Assembly: GCA_013329905.1 (NCBI GenBank)
Contig: DUJH01000021.1
Location: 51,947-57,491 of the forward strand
Source: Candidatus Thalassarchaeaceae archaeon
GTDB taxonomy: Archaea; Thermoplasmatota; Poseidoniia; Poseidoniales; Thalassarchaeaceae
Direction of reading: 5' to 3'
DNA length: 5,545 nucleotides
Positions 1-5,246 of this stretch are shown here, piece by piece; position 1 is the first letter of the stretch; each line of letters begins with the position of its first letter. The notes beneath the pieces were generated by a model. The model had not been told where the DNA came from. It searched no databases and saw only the letters and a program-made list of their open reading frames with translations. The translations under genes were made by a program, and so were the position numbers.

Positions 1-1284
1 GAACTCACGGTTCCTCCGACTGTTTACCCCCCTCGCCGAGACACTCGCTTGATGTTAGATGGACTCGCCAGATTGACGTGTCCTCCAGGCCATCTAGTCG
101 AGGTTGGTTGCGGCTCAGGAGCAATCTCAATCGCTATGGCTCTCGTTGGATGGAAGGTCTCTGCTTTCGATATCAATCCTATTGCAGTTGCAGCGACCCG
201 AGGTAACGCTATCGAGGCTGGAGTTGCTGAATCTATTCGTGTCGAGGAGAGCGGTGTCGGAGAAGAGGGTTGGAAGATTCCTTCCGACGCCGACATCATA
301 ATCTGGAATTTACCCTATCTCGACCCTGCCACAGGAGAAGGGGCGAGGCTCGGCCCTTTGGAGGAAGCTGCTCTGGGTGACGAAGGAGAACTTGGTTGGT
401 CTGGCATTCTACTCGATTCATTGAGCGAGGGCGAATCTCGACACAAGACTTTCATTCTGCTTTTCCGAACAGACCCCGATTCACTGAGTTCACCAGGTGA
501 TTGGGGCCTCAAAGGGTGGTCCTCTCGCCGTCTAGCAATCGAAAGAGTCGGTGATGAGACACTTGAGGCCGTGGCCTTTTGGAAGCCAGGGGATACTGTA
601 GAAGCACATTATCTCGAAGAATCTTATTCGACAATGGATGATGCACGCGAGTTACCCGCTGAAGGGTGGCAACGAATCAGGGCGGGAATTCAACAATCAG
701 GGCGAGGGCGCAGAGGCTCACAATGGCAATCCAAAGCAGGTGATTTAACTGCAACTTGGAGTCTTGATCAATCGGTTCTGAACGACAGATCCCCCGGCCT
801 ATTACAGGTCGCTGTTGGTGCGTGCGTGGCCAATGTTCTCTCAATGGATTTGAAGTGGCCCAATGATCTATTGATTGACGGCCGGAAGGCTGGCGGGATT
901 CTCATCGAATCAAGTTCACTCGACGGGCGCGTAAGAATTGGAATCGGACTGAATCAAAATCCCTCTCAAATCGAAGGCCGAGAGGTAGCAGGTTGGACTG
1001 AATCGGTTGGAGCTCTAGATGATGTAAGTGTTTTCGGAATCGTTGATGCTGCAATCGCCTCCATCCTAGATGATTCAGCCCCTATCGCAACCCCTGAATC
1101 ATCTGAATTGCAAAGAGCCTCATGGGCTGCGATGTCGAGGACCCTATCTCGAGGGGCAGAAGCTACCTGTACTGACCTGCCGGTAAGAATAGCGGGTCTC
1201 AAAAAGTCGGGCGCGCTTATCGCGATAGGCGGTTCGAGATTAATCGAAATCGATGATGTCGGAGAACTGGTCATCTCTTTCTGA
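1..1284 (+). CDS. HemK/Mtq2-like methyltransferase fused to biotin-protein ligase (5' partial)
   Basis: The frame is open from base 1 and ends at TGA 1282-1284, giving 427 visible residues. TTG 49 and ATG 52 are probably internal, because the residues before them (TVYPPRRDT, 7-15) match the HemK2/Mtq2 N-terminal pattern 'VYxPxxDT'. Residues 1 to about 195 form a Rossmann methyltransferase: SAM motif EVGCGSG (34-40), acidic DIN (57-59), and NLPY (103-106) where the family has NPPY. HemK2/Mtq2 enzymes methylate the Gln of the release-factor GGQ loop. From about residue 203 there is a whole class-I biotin ligase catalytic domain: GRGRRG (234-239), KWPND (285-289), GRKAGGILIE with the expected catalytic Lys at 296, GIGLNQN, then a C-terminal SH3-like part. 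This domain makes biotinyl-AMP and transfers biotin to a carrier lysine of acyl-CoA or pyruvate carboxylases. The methyltransferase sits where BirA has its DNA-binding domain. The biotin ligase call is very secure; the methyltransferase subtype is less so. Confidence 0.9.
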   Translation, partial: ELTVPPTVYPPRRDTRLMLDGLARLTCPPGHLVEVGCGSGAISIAMALVGWKVSAFDINPIAVAATRGNAIEAGVAESIRVEESGVGEEGWKIPSDADIIIWNLPYLDPATGEGARLGPLEEAALGDEGELGWSGILLDSLSEGESRHKTFILLFRTDPDSLSSPGDWGLKGWSSRRLAIERVGDETLEAVAFWKPGDTVEAHYLEESYSTMDDARELPAEGWQRIRAGIQQSGRGRRGSQWQSKAGDLTATWSLDQSVLNDRSPGLLQVAVGACVANVLSMDLKWPNDLLIDGRKAGGILIESSSLDGRVRIGIGLNQNPSQIEGREVAGWTESVGALDDVSVFGIVDAAIASILDDSAPIATPESSELQRASWAAMSRTLSRGAEATCTDLPVRIAGLKKSGALIAIGGSRLIEIDDVGELVISF

Positions 1285-1582
1285 CTGGGCGAGGCAGACC
1301 CAGTCGCTCGCGCACAAGCCTAATCTTACCCGAGGAGGTTTTGGTACACACACCTTCAGTTGCTTCCAAAATTTCTCGAGTGGAATCGTAATCATCAAGC
1401 CCAACCTTGAGAATTAGTAGAGCAGAATCAGAATCGCTGCGCATGTCAAACATTCTGAAGCTAATCGGACTCAGAATCCTCCCTAGTGTAGATTCGCACT
1501 CAGCACGATTCAGACCTACTCCGTTTACCTCTACTCCGATCCAGCGGTGCTTCCCGCGAGCAGCCTTACTGGGTTTGGGCAT
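1271..1582 (-). CDS. rnp2: Ribonuclease P protein component 2 (Pop5/Rpp14 family)
   Basis: The protein is 103 residues, close to archaeal Pop5 length. Pop5 binds the RNase P RNA catalytic domain, with Rpp30 as partner, in tRNA 5'-end maturation. The fold pattern is visible: a basic N-terminus followed by a first strand KHRWIGVEV (11-19), a helix, the strand SALLILKVGLDDY (53-65), a helix with STREILEA, and the typical C-terminal segment TKTSSGKIRLVRERL (80-94), similar to the Pop5 'SGTIKxxRxK' end. I chose ATG 1582 because the frame upstream of it (to 1720) runs through the end of the preceding FtsZ gene and does not look like Pop5. No ribosome binding site lies at a useful distance; the nearest GAGG is about 16 bases upstream. 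The gene lies 56 bases after the FtsZ-like gene on the same strand and overlaps the facing biotin ligase gene by 14 bases. Rpp14 is the nearest alternative name. Confidence 0.78.
   Translation of the reverse strand: MPKPSKAARGKHRWIGVEVNGVGLNRAECESTLGRILSPISFRMFDMRSDSDSALLILKVGLDDYDSTREILEATEGVCTKTSSGKIRLVRERLGLPRPVRKR
1283..1305 (+). terminator. Stem-loop at the convergent gene junction
   Basis: GACTGGG (1283-1289) and CCCAGTC (1299-1305) form a perfect 7-bp stem with a 9-base loop, starting inside the stop codon of the methyltransferase-biotin ligase gene. No T-run follows on either strand, so this is not a canonical terminator. It also codes for the C-terminal end of the opposite-strand RNase P gene. 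It could affect 3'-end formation of either converging transcript, or it could be chance. Confidence 0.3.
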
Positions 1583-1638
1583 GCATCGCCGAGGAGGTCC
1601 TCGCTTAACGAATTCTCGGCTAATCAGAGCCGACCACG

Positions 1639-2586
1639 TCAAAGTCCGCTGACAACAGCGACGATCCGAAGACGACCAACCATCTCGTCGCTCGCACGCG
1701 CTCCAAGAATTACCTGGCAATCTGGGTGGAGGCTACTGACGAGAGATTCACTCAATAGATTGAGATGAGCTAGAGTCATATCAGGCCCCCCTTCGACTTG
1801 AATCATACATCCTTTCGCTCCAGAGACATCCACCTCAGTAAGTGGTGAACGGCGCGCAACATCAACCACTCCGGAGGGGTCAACAACAGTCCCTGATCCT
1901 ACAATCAATGTCGCTTCACCGTTATGTTCGACAACAGTTCGCAAATCCATCAAATCAAGATTCATCTTGCCCACCTTAGTAAGAGTCGTCACCAAACCCT
2001 CCACCAGATCCTGTATCCATCCCGATCCCTGTTGCCAATCTGCACCTCGGGCTCGGGCATACCATGCCAATCTCTCCATGCTTACGCGTATGCATACATG
2101 AGATTGTTTTTCGAGCGCGGGAAGAGCCGCGCTCGCGATTGCGCTTCGTAATGGTTGTTCGGCGAAAGGCAATCCAGCGACACTTAGAACCAAGCAGTTT
2201 CTCGCTCTAGCAAGACGTGCCAACTCATTCGCTGCTCCCGACCCAGTACCTCCACCAAGTCCCGTCATGATGAAGATCAATTCTGCCTTTTCGAGGAGTG
2301 GATCGAGGGCGCCGAGTCCCTCGGTTAATCTGTGTGCTGCGAGGTTCGGTAGAGCTGCCGCACCACTTCCATCCCCTACCGCATCGAGGTGCAGACAATG
2401 CGCTTGACCCGACCCTCGAAAAGAGGACTCGTCTGCATCGATCAAGAGTAAGTCAGCGAGGCCATCGCACTCACTGTGGGCAGCATCCGCCCAGGTACAT
2501 CCTAGCCCACCGACTCCTGCGATGAGTATCGCCCCCTCGTGCACGACATGAGGTGCCCACAGGCGCGCCTTGAAATTGCGGGTCAA
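1639..2586 (-). CDS. Divergent FtsZ-family GTPase (tubulin superfamily)
   Basis: FtsZ polymerises with GTP to form the cytokinetic ring. Visible FtsZ elements are: T1-like GVGGLG (24-29); a T3-like glycine-rich GDGSG (71-75); TGLGGGTGSGAA with the T4 GGGTGSG at 111-117; T5-like LPFAEQP (139-145); the T7 catalytic loop NLDLMD with N209, D211 and D214 intact; and the C-terminal domain signature SPL..V.VSGAKG..IQVEGG.DMTL (248-272) followed by QVILGARASDEM. The protein is 315 residues and stops right at the last strand, so the usual flexible tail and C-terminal partner-binding peptide are absent. Some base-contact positions differ from canonical FtsZ: Trp184 in place of Phe, Ser188 in place of Asn/Asp, and no Asn in the T6 segment. 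The start is uncertain. The only options before the T1 loop are TTG 2586 and GTG 2544, neither with a good ribosome binding site; both keep the T1 loop. It could be the lineage's division FtsZ or a specialised paralogue. Confidence 0.85.
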   Translation of the reverse strand: MTRNFKARLWAPHVVHEGAILIAGVGGLGCTWADAAHSECDGLADLLLIDADESSFRGSGQAHCLHLDAVGDGSGAAALPNLAAHRLTEGLGALDPLLEKAELIFIMTGLGGGTGSGAANELARLARARNCLVLSVAGLPFAEQPLRSAIASAALPALEKQSHVCIRVSMERLAWYARARGADWQQGSGWIQDLVEGLVTTLTKVGKMNLDLMDLRTVVEHNGEATLIVGSGTVVDPSGVVDVARRSPLTEVDVSGAKGCMIQVEGGPDMTLAHLNLLSESLVSSLHPDCQVILGARASDEMVGRLRIVAVVSGL

Positions 2587-2606
2587 TACAACCCGGATAC
2601 ATGCGT

Positions 2607-2614
2607 CATTAAGG
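2607..2614 (-). promoter_or_regulatory. Possible TATA-like element for the FtsZ-like gene
   Basis: On the minus strand this reads CCTTAATG, centred about 25 bases before the TTG at 2586. That is the archaeal TATA distance if the message were leaderless from the TTG. The match is AT-rich only at TTAA and no BRE stands out, so this is a weak suggestion that mainly bears on the choice between TTG 2586 and GTG 2544. Confidence 0.15.
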
Positions 2615-2637
2615 GGCCAATCAGGTTACGGATTCTC

Positions 2638-2645
2638 AAAAAAAA
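2638..2645 (-). terminator. Oligo-T terminator after the TPR gene
   Basis: Reading the minus strand, a run of eight T follows the TPR gene stop codon by 16 bases, inside the 75-base gap before the FtsZ-like gene. Archaeal RNA polymerase commonly terminates at T-runs without a hairpin. The position implies that the TPR gene and the FtsZ-Pop5 pair are at least partly separate transcription units. No strong stem precedes it. Confidence 0.5.
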
Positions 2646-2661
2646 CAAGAGCAGAATAGCC

Positions 2662-3036
2662 TCAATCATAGGTGAGATAGCGCTGATAGCGACGCCTTTC
2701 ATCACGTGCCCAAGCATTGTCGGGCTCAATCTCAAGCACCTTCTCATAATACTCTACAGCCTTCTCGAAATCCGACAGATATCTGCCATTCATATGTGCT
2801 AGATTATTCAATACCGGAACGCACTTCGAATCTTCCTCAAGCAGACGAAGAAGAATCTCCTCAGCCCCTGTGATATCCATCTTCTCCATTTTCTCTTCCG
2901 CCTCGTCCAGACTCGAAATCTGCGAGTCACTAAGACGGTAGACATTCTTCCAACTCGGACCCGCCATCGATCCCTCGAGAGCGTTGATTCGTTTGAGGTT
3001 TCGCAGGTTCCGAACGCGGCGGCTGAAGGAGGTCAT
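2662..3036 (-). CDS. Small TPR-repeat protein
   Basis: The protein has 124 residues. A very basic N-terminus (residues 1-20, about seven Arg/Lys) leads into two tetratricopeptide repeats, approximately 44-77 and 78-111. The second is clear: N-LA--NGRY--DFEKAVEYYEKVLEIEPDN, with the usual small/aromatic pattern and terminal proline. TPRs are helical protein-interaction modules, so a scaffold or adaptor role is plausible, but the partner cannot be read from the sequence. The start is not settled. ATG 3036 is used here. ATG 2967 (MAGPSW, 101 residues) has a GAGGG four bases upstream and keeps both repeats. Upstream in-frame ATGs at 3114 and 3129 would run into or past the start of the divergent gene and are less likely. 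The gene is divergent from the bc-type operon and upstream of the FtsZ-like gene; the spacing to the latter and the T8 tract argue against tight coupling. Confidence 0.75.
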   Translation of the reverse strand: MTSFSRRVRNLRNLKRINALEGSMAGPSWKNVYRLSDSQISSLDEAEEKMEKMDITGAEEILLRLLEEDSKCVPVLNNLAHMNGRYLSDFEKAVEYYEKVLEIEPDNAWARDERRRYQRYLTYD

Positions 3037-3117
3037 AGAGAGGGACCCCGTAGGGGTCAAACTGAAACCTTGATATCCCGAAGGCGGCTGGATTGCTTCG
3101 TCAATAGAGGTCATAGG
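3037..3117. promoter_or_regulatory. Divergent intergenic region with candidate promoters
   Basis: This 81-base spacer separates the TPR gene from the Rieske/cytochrome b operon and must hold both promoters if the chosen starts are right. It contains the inverted repeat at 3044-3058 and, for the + strand, a TATA-like TTGATATC at 3070-3077 preceded by an A-rich CTGAAACC that could act as a BRE. A start of transcription near 3098 would leave a leader of about 20 bases carrying the ribosome binding site GAGGT (3107-3111). These promoter elements are weak by eye. Confidence 0.4.
3044..3058. repeat. Perfect inverted repeat GACCCC-GTA-GGGGTC, possible operator
   Basis: Two 6-base arms separated by three bases lie 8 bases before the TPR gene start and about 12 bases upstream of the TATA-like element of the operon. 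A short symmetric site in a divergent spacer is a typical place for a dimeric regulator to bind. It could also fold as a hairpin in the TPR 5' leader. No second copy was seen in the window. Confidence 0.35.
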
Positions 3118-3933
3118 ATGAAGACACATCGAATGTCCTCACACCGGCTGCTGGTTCTTGCCTGCTTCGCGCTTCTTCTAGCGGGTTCAACTCAAGGTTA
3201 TTCCAATGGTATTGGTGGCGACGAGGATGGCGAGGGAGACGTCGCACTAGCAGGTTGCACATGCCACGCTGAACTCCCAGATAACTCAGTCACCGTAATC
3301 CTCGACGGATTACCTTACCATTATTCTGCAGGAACAACCTACACTCTCAAGATTCAATTGATTGGTGGACCCACTATTGATACAGAATCTAACACAGGCG
3401 GCTTCTCCATGCGCATTAGTTCAGGTTCACTCGCCGGAGCAGAAGGATACGAGAACCTAGTCCAAAATTGGGAAGACGACTCTACTAGCCTGACTCACAC
3501 AGGCTCCGGTAGCGAGACTGCAGAACGCAGTTGGATGATTGTCTGGACCGCTCCTGAAGCCGGTAGCGGAGTAATCACTATCTGGCTCGCTGGCAACTCA
3601 GTTAATGGCGACGGGATCCCATCCGAACTCGACCGCTGGAATCGTCTGACGGTCTCGGTCGATGAAGGCGAAGACTCTGGCGAGACCCGGACTGTATTCA
3701 GCGGAAATGGTGAGATCGAACCGCCGGCGCCATCCGAGGCTCACGTCGACCTGCACGAGATGGGAGCTGCACTCCGAGCCCACTGGCTTGGCCTGCTCGG
3801 CTTTGGAGCGGTGATTCTTGTGATTCTATTCTGCGGACTCTTCTTGCGATACGGCTTCTCTCGCCATTACGTGGGTCGAAGCAACCTACTCAAACTGCGC
3901 ATCAAACATCTTCGAAGAGGTGACCAACTGTGA
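3118..3933 (+). CDS. Secreted choice-of-anchor-V/Reeler-like protein with CxCH motif and C-terminal membrane anchor
   Basis: The protein has 271 residues. It begins with a signal peptide (basic start, hydrophobic LLVLACFALLLAG at 11-23), then a short acidic-glycine linker and GCTCHAEL with C47, C49 and H50. A beta-sandwich follows with the features of the choice-of-anchor-V family: TYTLKIQLIGG (74-84), GGFSMRISSGSL, THTGSG, and SWMIVWTAPEAGSGVITIWLAGNSVNGDG (138-166). A Pro/Glu-rich stalk leads to a membrane helix (about 223-243) and a basic cytoplasmic tail. Related proteins usually carry CxxCH, a heme-c or cytochrome-like motif; here there is only one residue between the cysteines and the frame is intact. 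ATG 3118 is preferred over TTG 3070 because GAGGT (3107-3111) precedes it and it gives a clean signal peptide. As first gene of the operon it may be an extracytoplasmic redox partner or scaffold for the Rieske/cytochrome b proteins. That role is inference. Confidence 0.75.
   Translation: MKTHRMSSHRLLVLACFALLLAGSTQGYSNGIGGDEDGEGDVALAGCTCHAELPDNSVTVILDGLPYHYSAGTTYTLKIQLIGGPTIDTESNTGGFSMRISSGSLAGAEGYENLVQNWEDDSTSLTHTGSGSETAERSWMIVWTAPEAGSGVITIWLAGNSVNGDGIPSELDRWNRLTVSVDEGEDSGETRTVFSGNGEIEPPAPSEAHVDLHEMGAALRAHWLGLLGFGAVILVILFCGLFLRYGFSRHYVGRSNLLKLRIKHLRRGDQL
3917..3923 (+). promoter_or_regulatory. Ribosome binding site deciding a GTG start
   Basis: GAGGTGA lies 6 bases before GTG 3930 and inside the end of the preceding gene. 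It supports GTG 3930 over the internal ATG 3948 as the start of the small membrane protein, and means the two genes overlap by four bases (GTGA). Confidence 0.65.
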
Positions 3934-4379
3934 AAGACGACATCGTCATGAAGCTTCTTCGCGAAGTCAAGACTGGTAAAGTCAGTATCGAAGATGCCCG
4001 CGAAGCATTGTCCGGCGTGGACCTAAGCGAGGAAAACTACGAGGCAGCGGTCGACCATGGCGTGTTCAATGACCCAGAGCCGGGTACAATCATCAGAGCT
4101 AGTATCTCCCCATCCGGCGAATCTTGGTTGGTATTCGTATTCGCGCTTTGGGGAATTCTATGGACTCTTTTTTGGGCTGGAACTCTCTCTTACGGTCTGT
4201 TCAAAAACTGGGACCAGCAGCTTCTTTCCTTCCATCTAGCAATGACTCTACTAACAGTAATTTTGATGGGAATCGTCTATCTGCGATTTGTTATGCCTGA
4301 CGTAATTGTTGTCAAACACAGGCGAAACAAGTTCATCCCACCCAATGACACAGAAGGATGGAAACAATACGAGGTGTGA
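3930..4379 (+). CDS. Two-helix membrane protein of unknown family in the bc-type operon
   Basis: I do not recognise a family for this 149-residue protein. Residues 1-48 are soluble and helical, with a KLLREVKTGKVSIEDAREAL stretch resembling the short helical modules found before membrane segments. Two hydrophobic helices follow, about 66-90 (very rich in Trp and Phe) and 98-120, the second with H102 near its start. The C-terminal tail of about 28 residues is charged and ends KQYEV. The positive VVKHRRNK after helix 2 suggests that both termini face the cytoplasm. There is no CxxCH, copper or iron-sulfur motif. It starts at GTG within the stop of the preceding gene and ends three bases before the Rieske gene, so it is very probably translationally coupled to both. 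The likely role is an accessory subunit of the quinol-oxidising complex, assigned by context only. Confidence 0.8.
   Translation: MKDDIVMKLLREVKTGKVSIEDAREALSGVDLSEENYEAAVDHGVFNDPEPGTIIRASISPSGESWLVFVFALWGILWTLFWAGTLSYGLFKNWDQQLLSFHLAMTLLTVILMGIVYLRFVMPDVIVVKHRRNKFIPPNDTEGWKQYEV
4371..4376 (+). promoter_or_regulatory. Ribosome binding site of the Rieske gene
   Basis: GAGGTG lies 6 bases before ATG 4383. It is formed by the last two sense codons of the preceding gene, and uses the same motif and spacing as the site at 3917-3923. Confidence 0.65.
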
Positions 4380-4382
4380 TTC

Positions 4383-5237
4383 ATGGCGAGAAGGTTCAGG
4401 CTACGTTCACTTCCAGGTGCCGATGACGAAGTTTCTGAATCAAACCCCGTCATCGATCGCCGTGAATTCATGCGTTATTCGTTCAACACTGCCGCCGGTG
4501 TCATCACCATGGCTAGTCTCGGTAGCATCGGCTTCGCGTCCTTATTGATGGGAACTGCCGACTCGTCCGGCGGCGACACTGCCGTTCGCTTCTGGGTGCC
4601 TTCAGGTGCTGAAGACTCTGTTTGGTATGGTGATAGGCACCTCGAGTCTATGTCATACTCCGCATTCGTCAATGCCGCCGCTGACAGCCCGACCGGAATG
4701 GTCGGCGCTCAGGGAGTTTGGTCTGGTCTTCCGGTCAATGTGATGTATGTACCTCATACCGAGAACTCAACGACTCCAATCGCTACCGATAAGCCTCGCT
4801 TCCAATTCATGGACGGATATACTGAGAGCGGGAAATACATTGGTAGCGGCTACGAACTTGAAGAAGACCCCGCGCTTGCTCCGCTCTCAATTCACGACAA
4901 TCTTGTTGTCATCTTCTCGCGTTGTACTCACCTATGCTGTATTCCGGGCTGGCAATTGGTTCAGAATGATTTCACAAATAATCAATGGACTCCCGGCGCG
5001 GTCGATGCTGGTGGCAACAAATTGTTCTGTATCTGCCACTCAAGTCGCTTTGATCCGACTGCGATTGAAAAGAATCGAAACAGAAACCGTTCGACTGGAG
5101 CGGAGTTCGATTATATCGGCATCCGCCGAACAGGTGGTCCAGCTCCTGTCGGTCTCCCTCTCATCCCGTGGGTCATCACGGGCGACACTATTGAAGCCCT
5201 CCCGGACTTCAAAGACTGGTACACATATTGCGACTGA
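4383..5237 (+). CDS. Membrane-anchored Rieske iron-sulfur protein (Tat-type), bc-complex subunit
   Basis: The protein has 284 residues. A twin-arginine motif DRREFMR (25-31) precedes a hydrophobic helix (about 37-57) with no evident cleavage site, so the protein is probably exported folded by Tat and stays anchored. The [2Fe-2S] domain has box I CTHLCC (181-186; ligands C181 and H183, disulfide C186) and box II CICHSS (216-221; ligand C216, disulfide C218, ligand H219). The conserved proline loop GGPAPVGLP (251-259) follows. Relative to the textbook CTHLGC and CPCHGS, a Gly is replaced by Cys185 and box II has Ile and Ser. The two boxes are 30 residues apart, well above the spacing of about 14 in mitochondrial proteins. 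About 120 residues lie between anchor and cluster domain. In bc complexes this subunit takes one electron from quinol and passes it outward to cytochrome c1 or its equivalent. The cytochrome b-like gene follows at once. Confidence 0.95.
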   Translation: MARRFRLRSLPGADDEVSESNPVIDRREFMRYSFNTAAGVITMASLGSIGFASLLMGTADSSGGDTAVRFWVPSGAEDSVWYGDRHLESMSYSAFVNAAADSPTGMVGAQGVWSGLPVNVMYVPHTENSTTPIATDKPRFQFMDGYTESGKYIGSGYELEEDPALAPLSIHDNLVVIFSRCTHLCCIPGWQLVQNDFTNNQWTPGAVDAGGNKLFCICHSSRFDPTAIEKNRNRNRSTGAEFDYIGIRRTGGPAPVGLPLIPWVITGDTIEALPDFKDWYTYCD

Positions 5238-5242
5238 GGTGA
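5236..5242 (+). promoter_or_regulatory. Ribosome binding site of the cytochrome b-like gene
   Basis: GAGGTGA overlaps the Rieske stop codon. It is only one base from ATG 5244 but four bases from ATG 5247, so the second ATG is the likelier start. The GAGG-to-start distances of the two upstream sites fit this choice. Confidence 0.55.
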
Positions 5243-5246
5243 GATG

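Noticed and set aside
49..54. TTG 49 / ATG 52 as the start of the methyltransferase-biotin ligase gene
   Set aside because: The frame is open to base 1, and the residues upstream (VYPPRRDT) fit the conserved HemK2 N-terminal segment, so the gene begins before the window.
966..1274. 102-residue minus-strand open frame inside the biotin ligase domain
   Set aside because: It is fully antisense to a recognised domain, has low-complexity Ser/Ala/Ile composition and no family features.
1590..1603. Inverted repeat CGAGGA-GG-TCCTCG upstream of Pop5
   Set aside because: The loop of two bases is too short for a good hairpin, no T-run follows, and it lies in a 56-base spacer; most likely chance in GAGG/CCTC-rich sequence.
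3070..3117. TTG 3070 as the start of the secreted CxCH protein
   Set aside because: It would add an arginine-rich stretch before the signal peptide; ATG 3118 has a ribosome binding site and a normal signal peptide.
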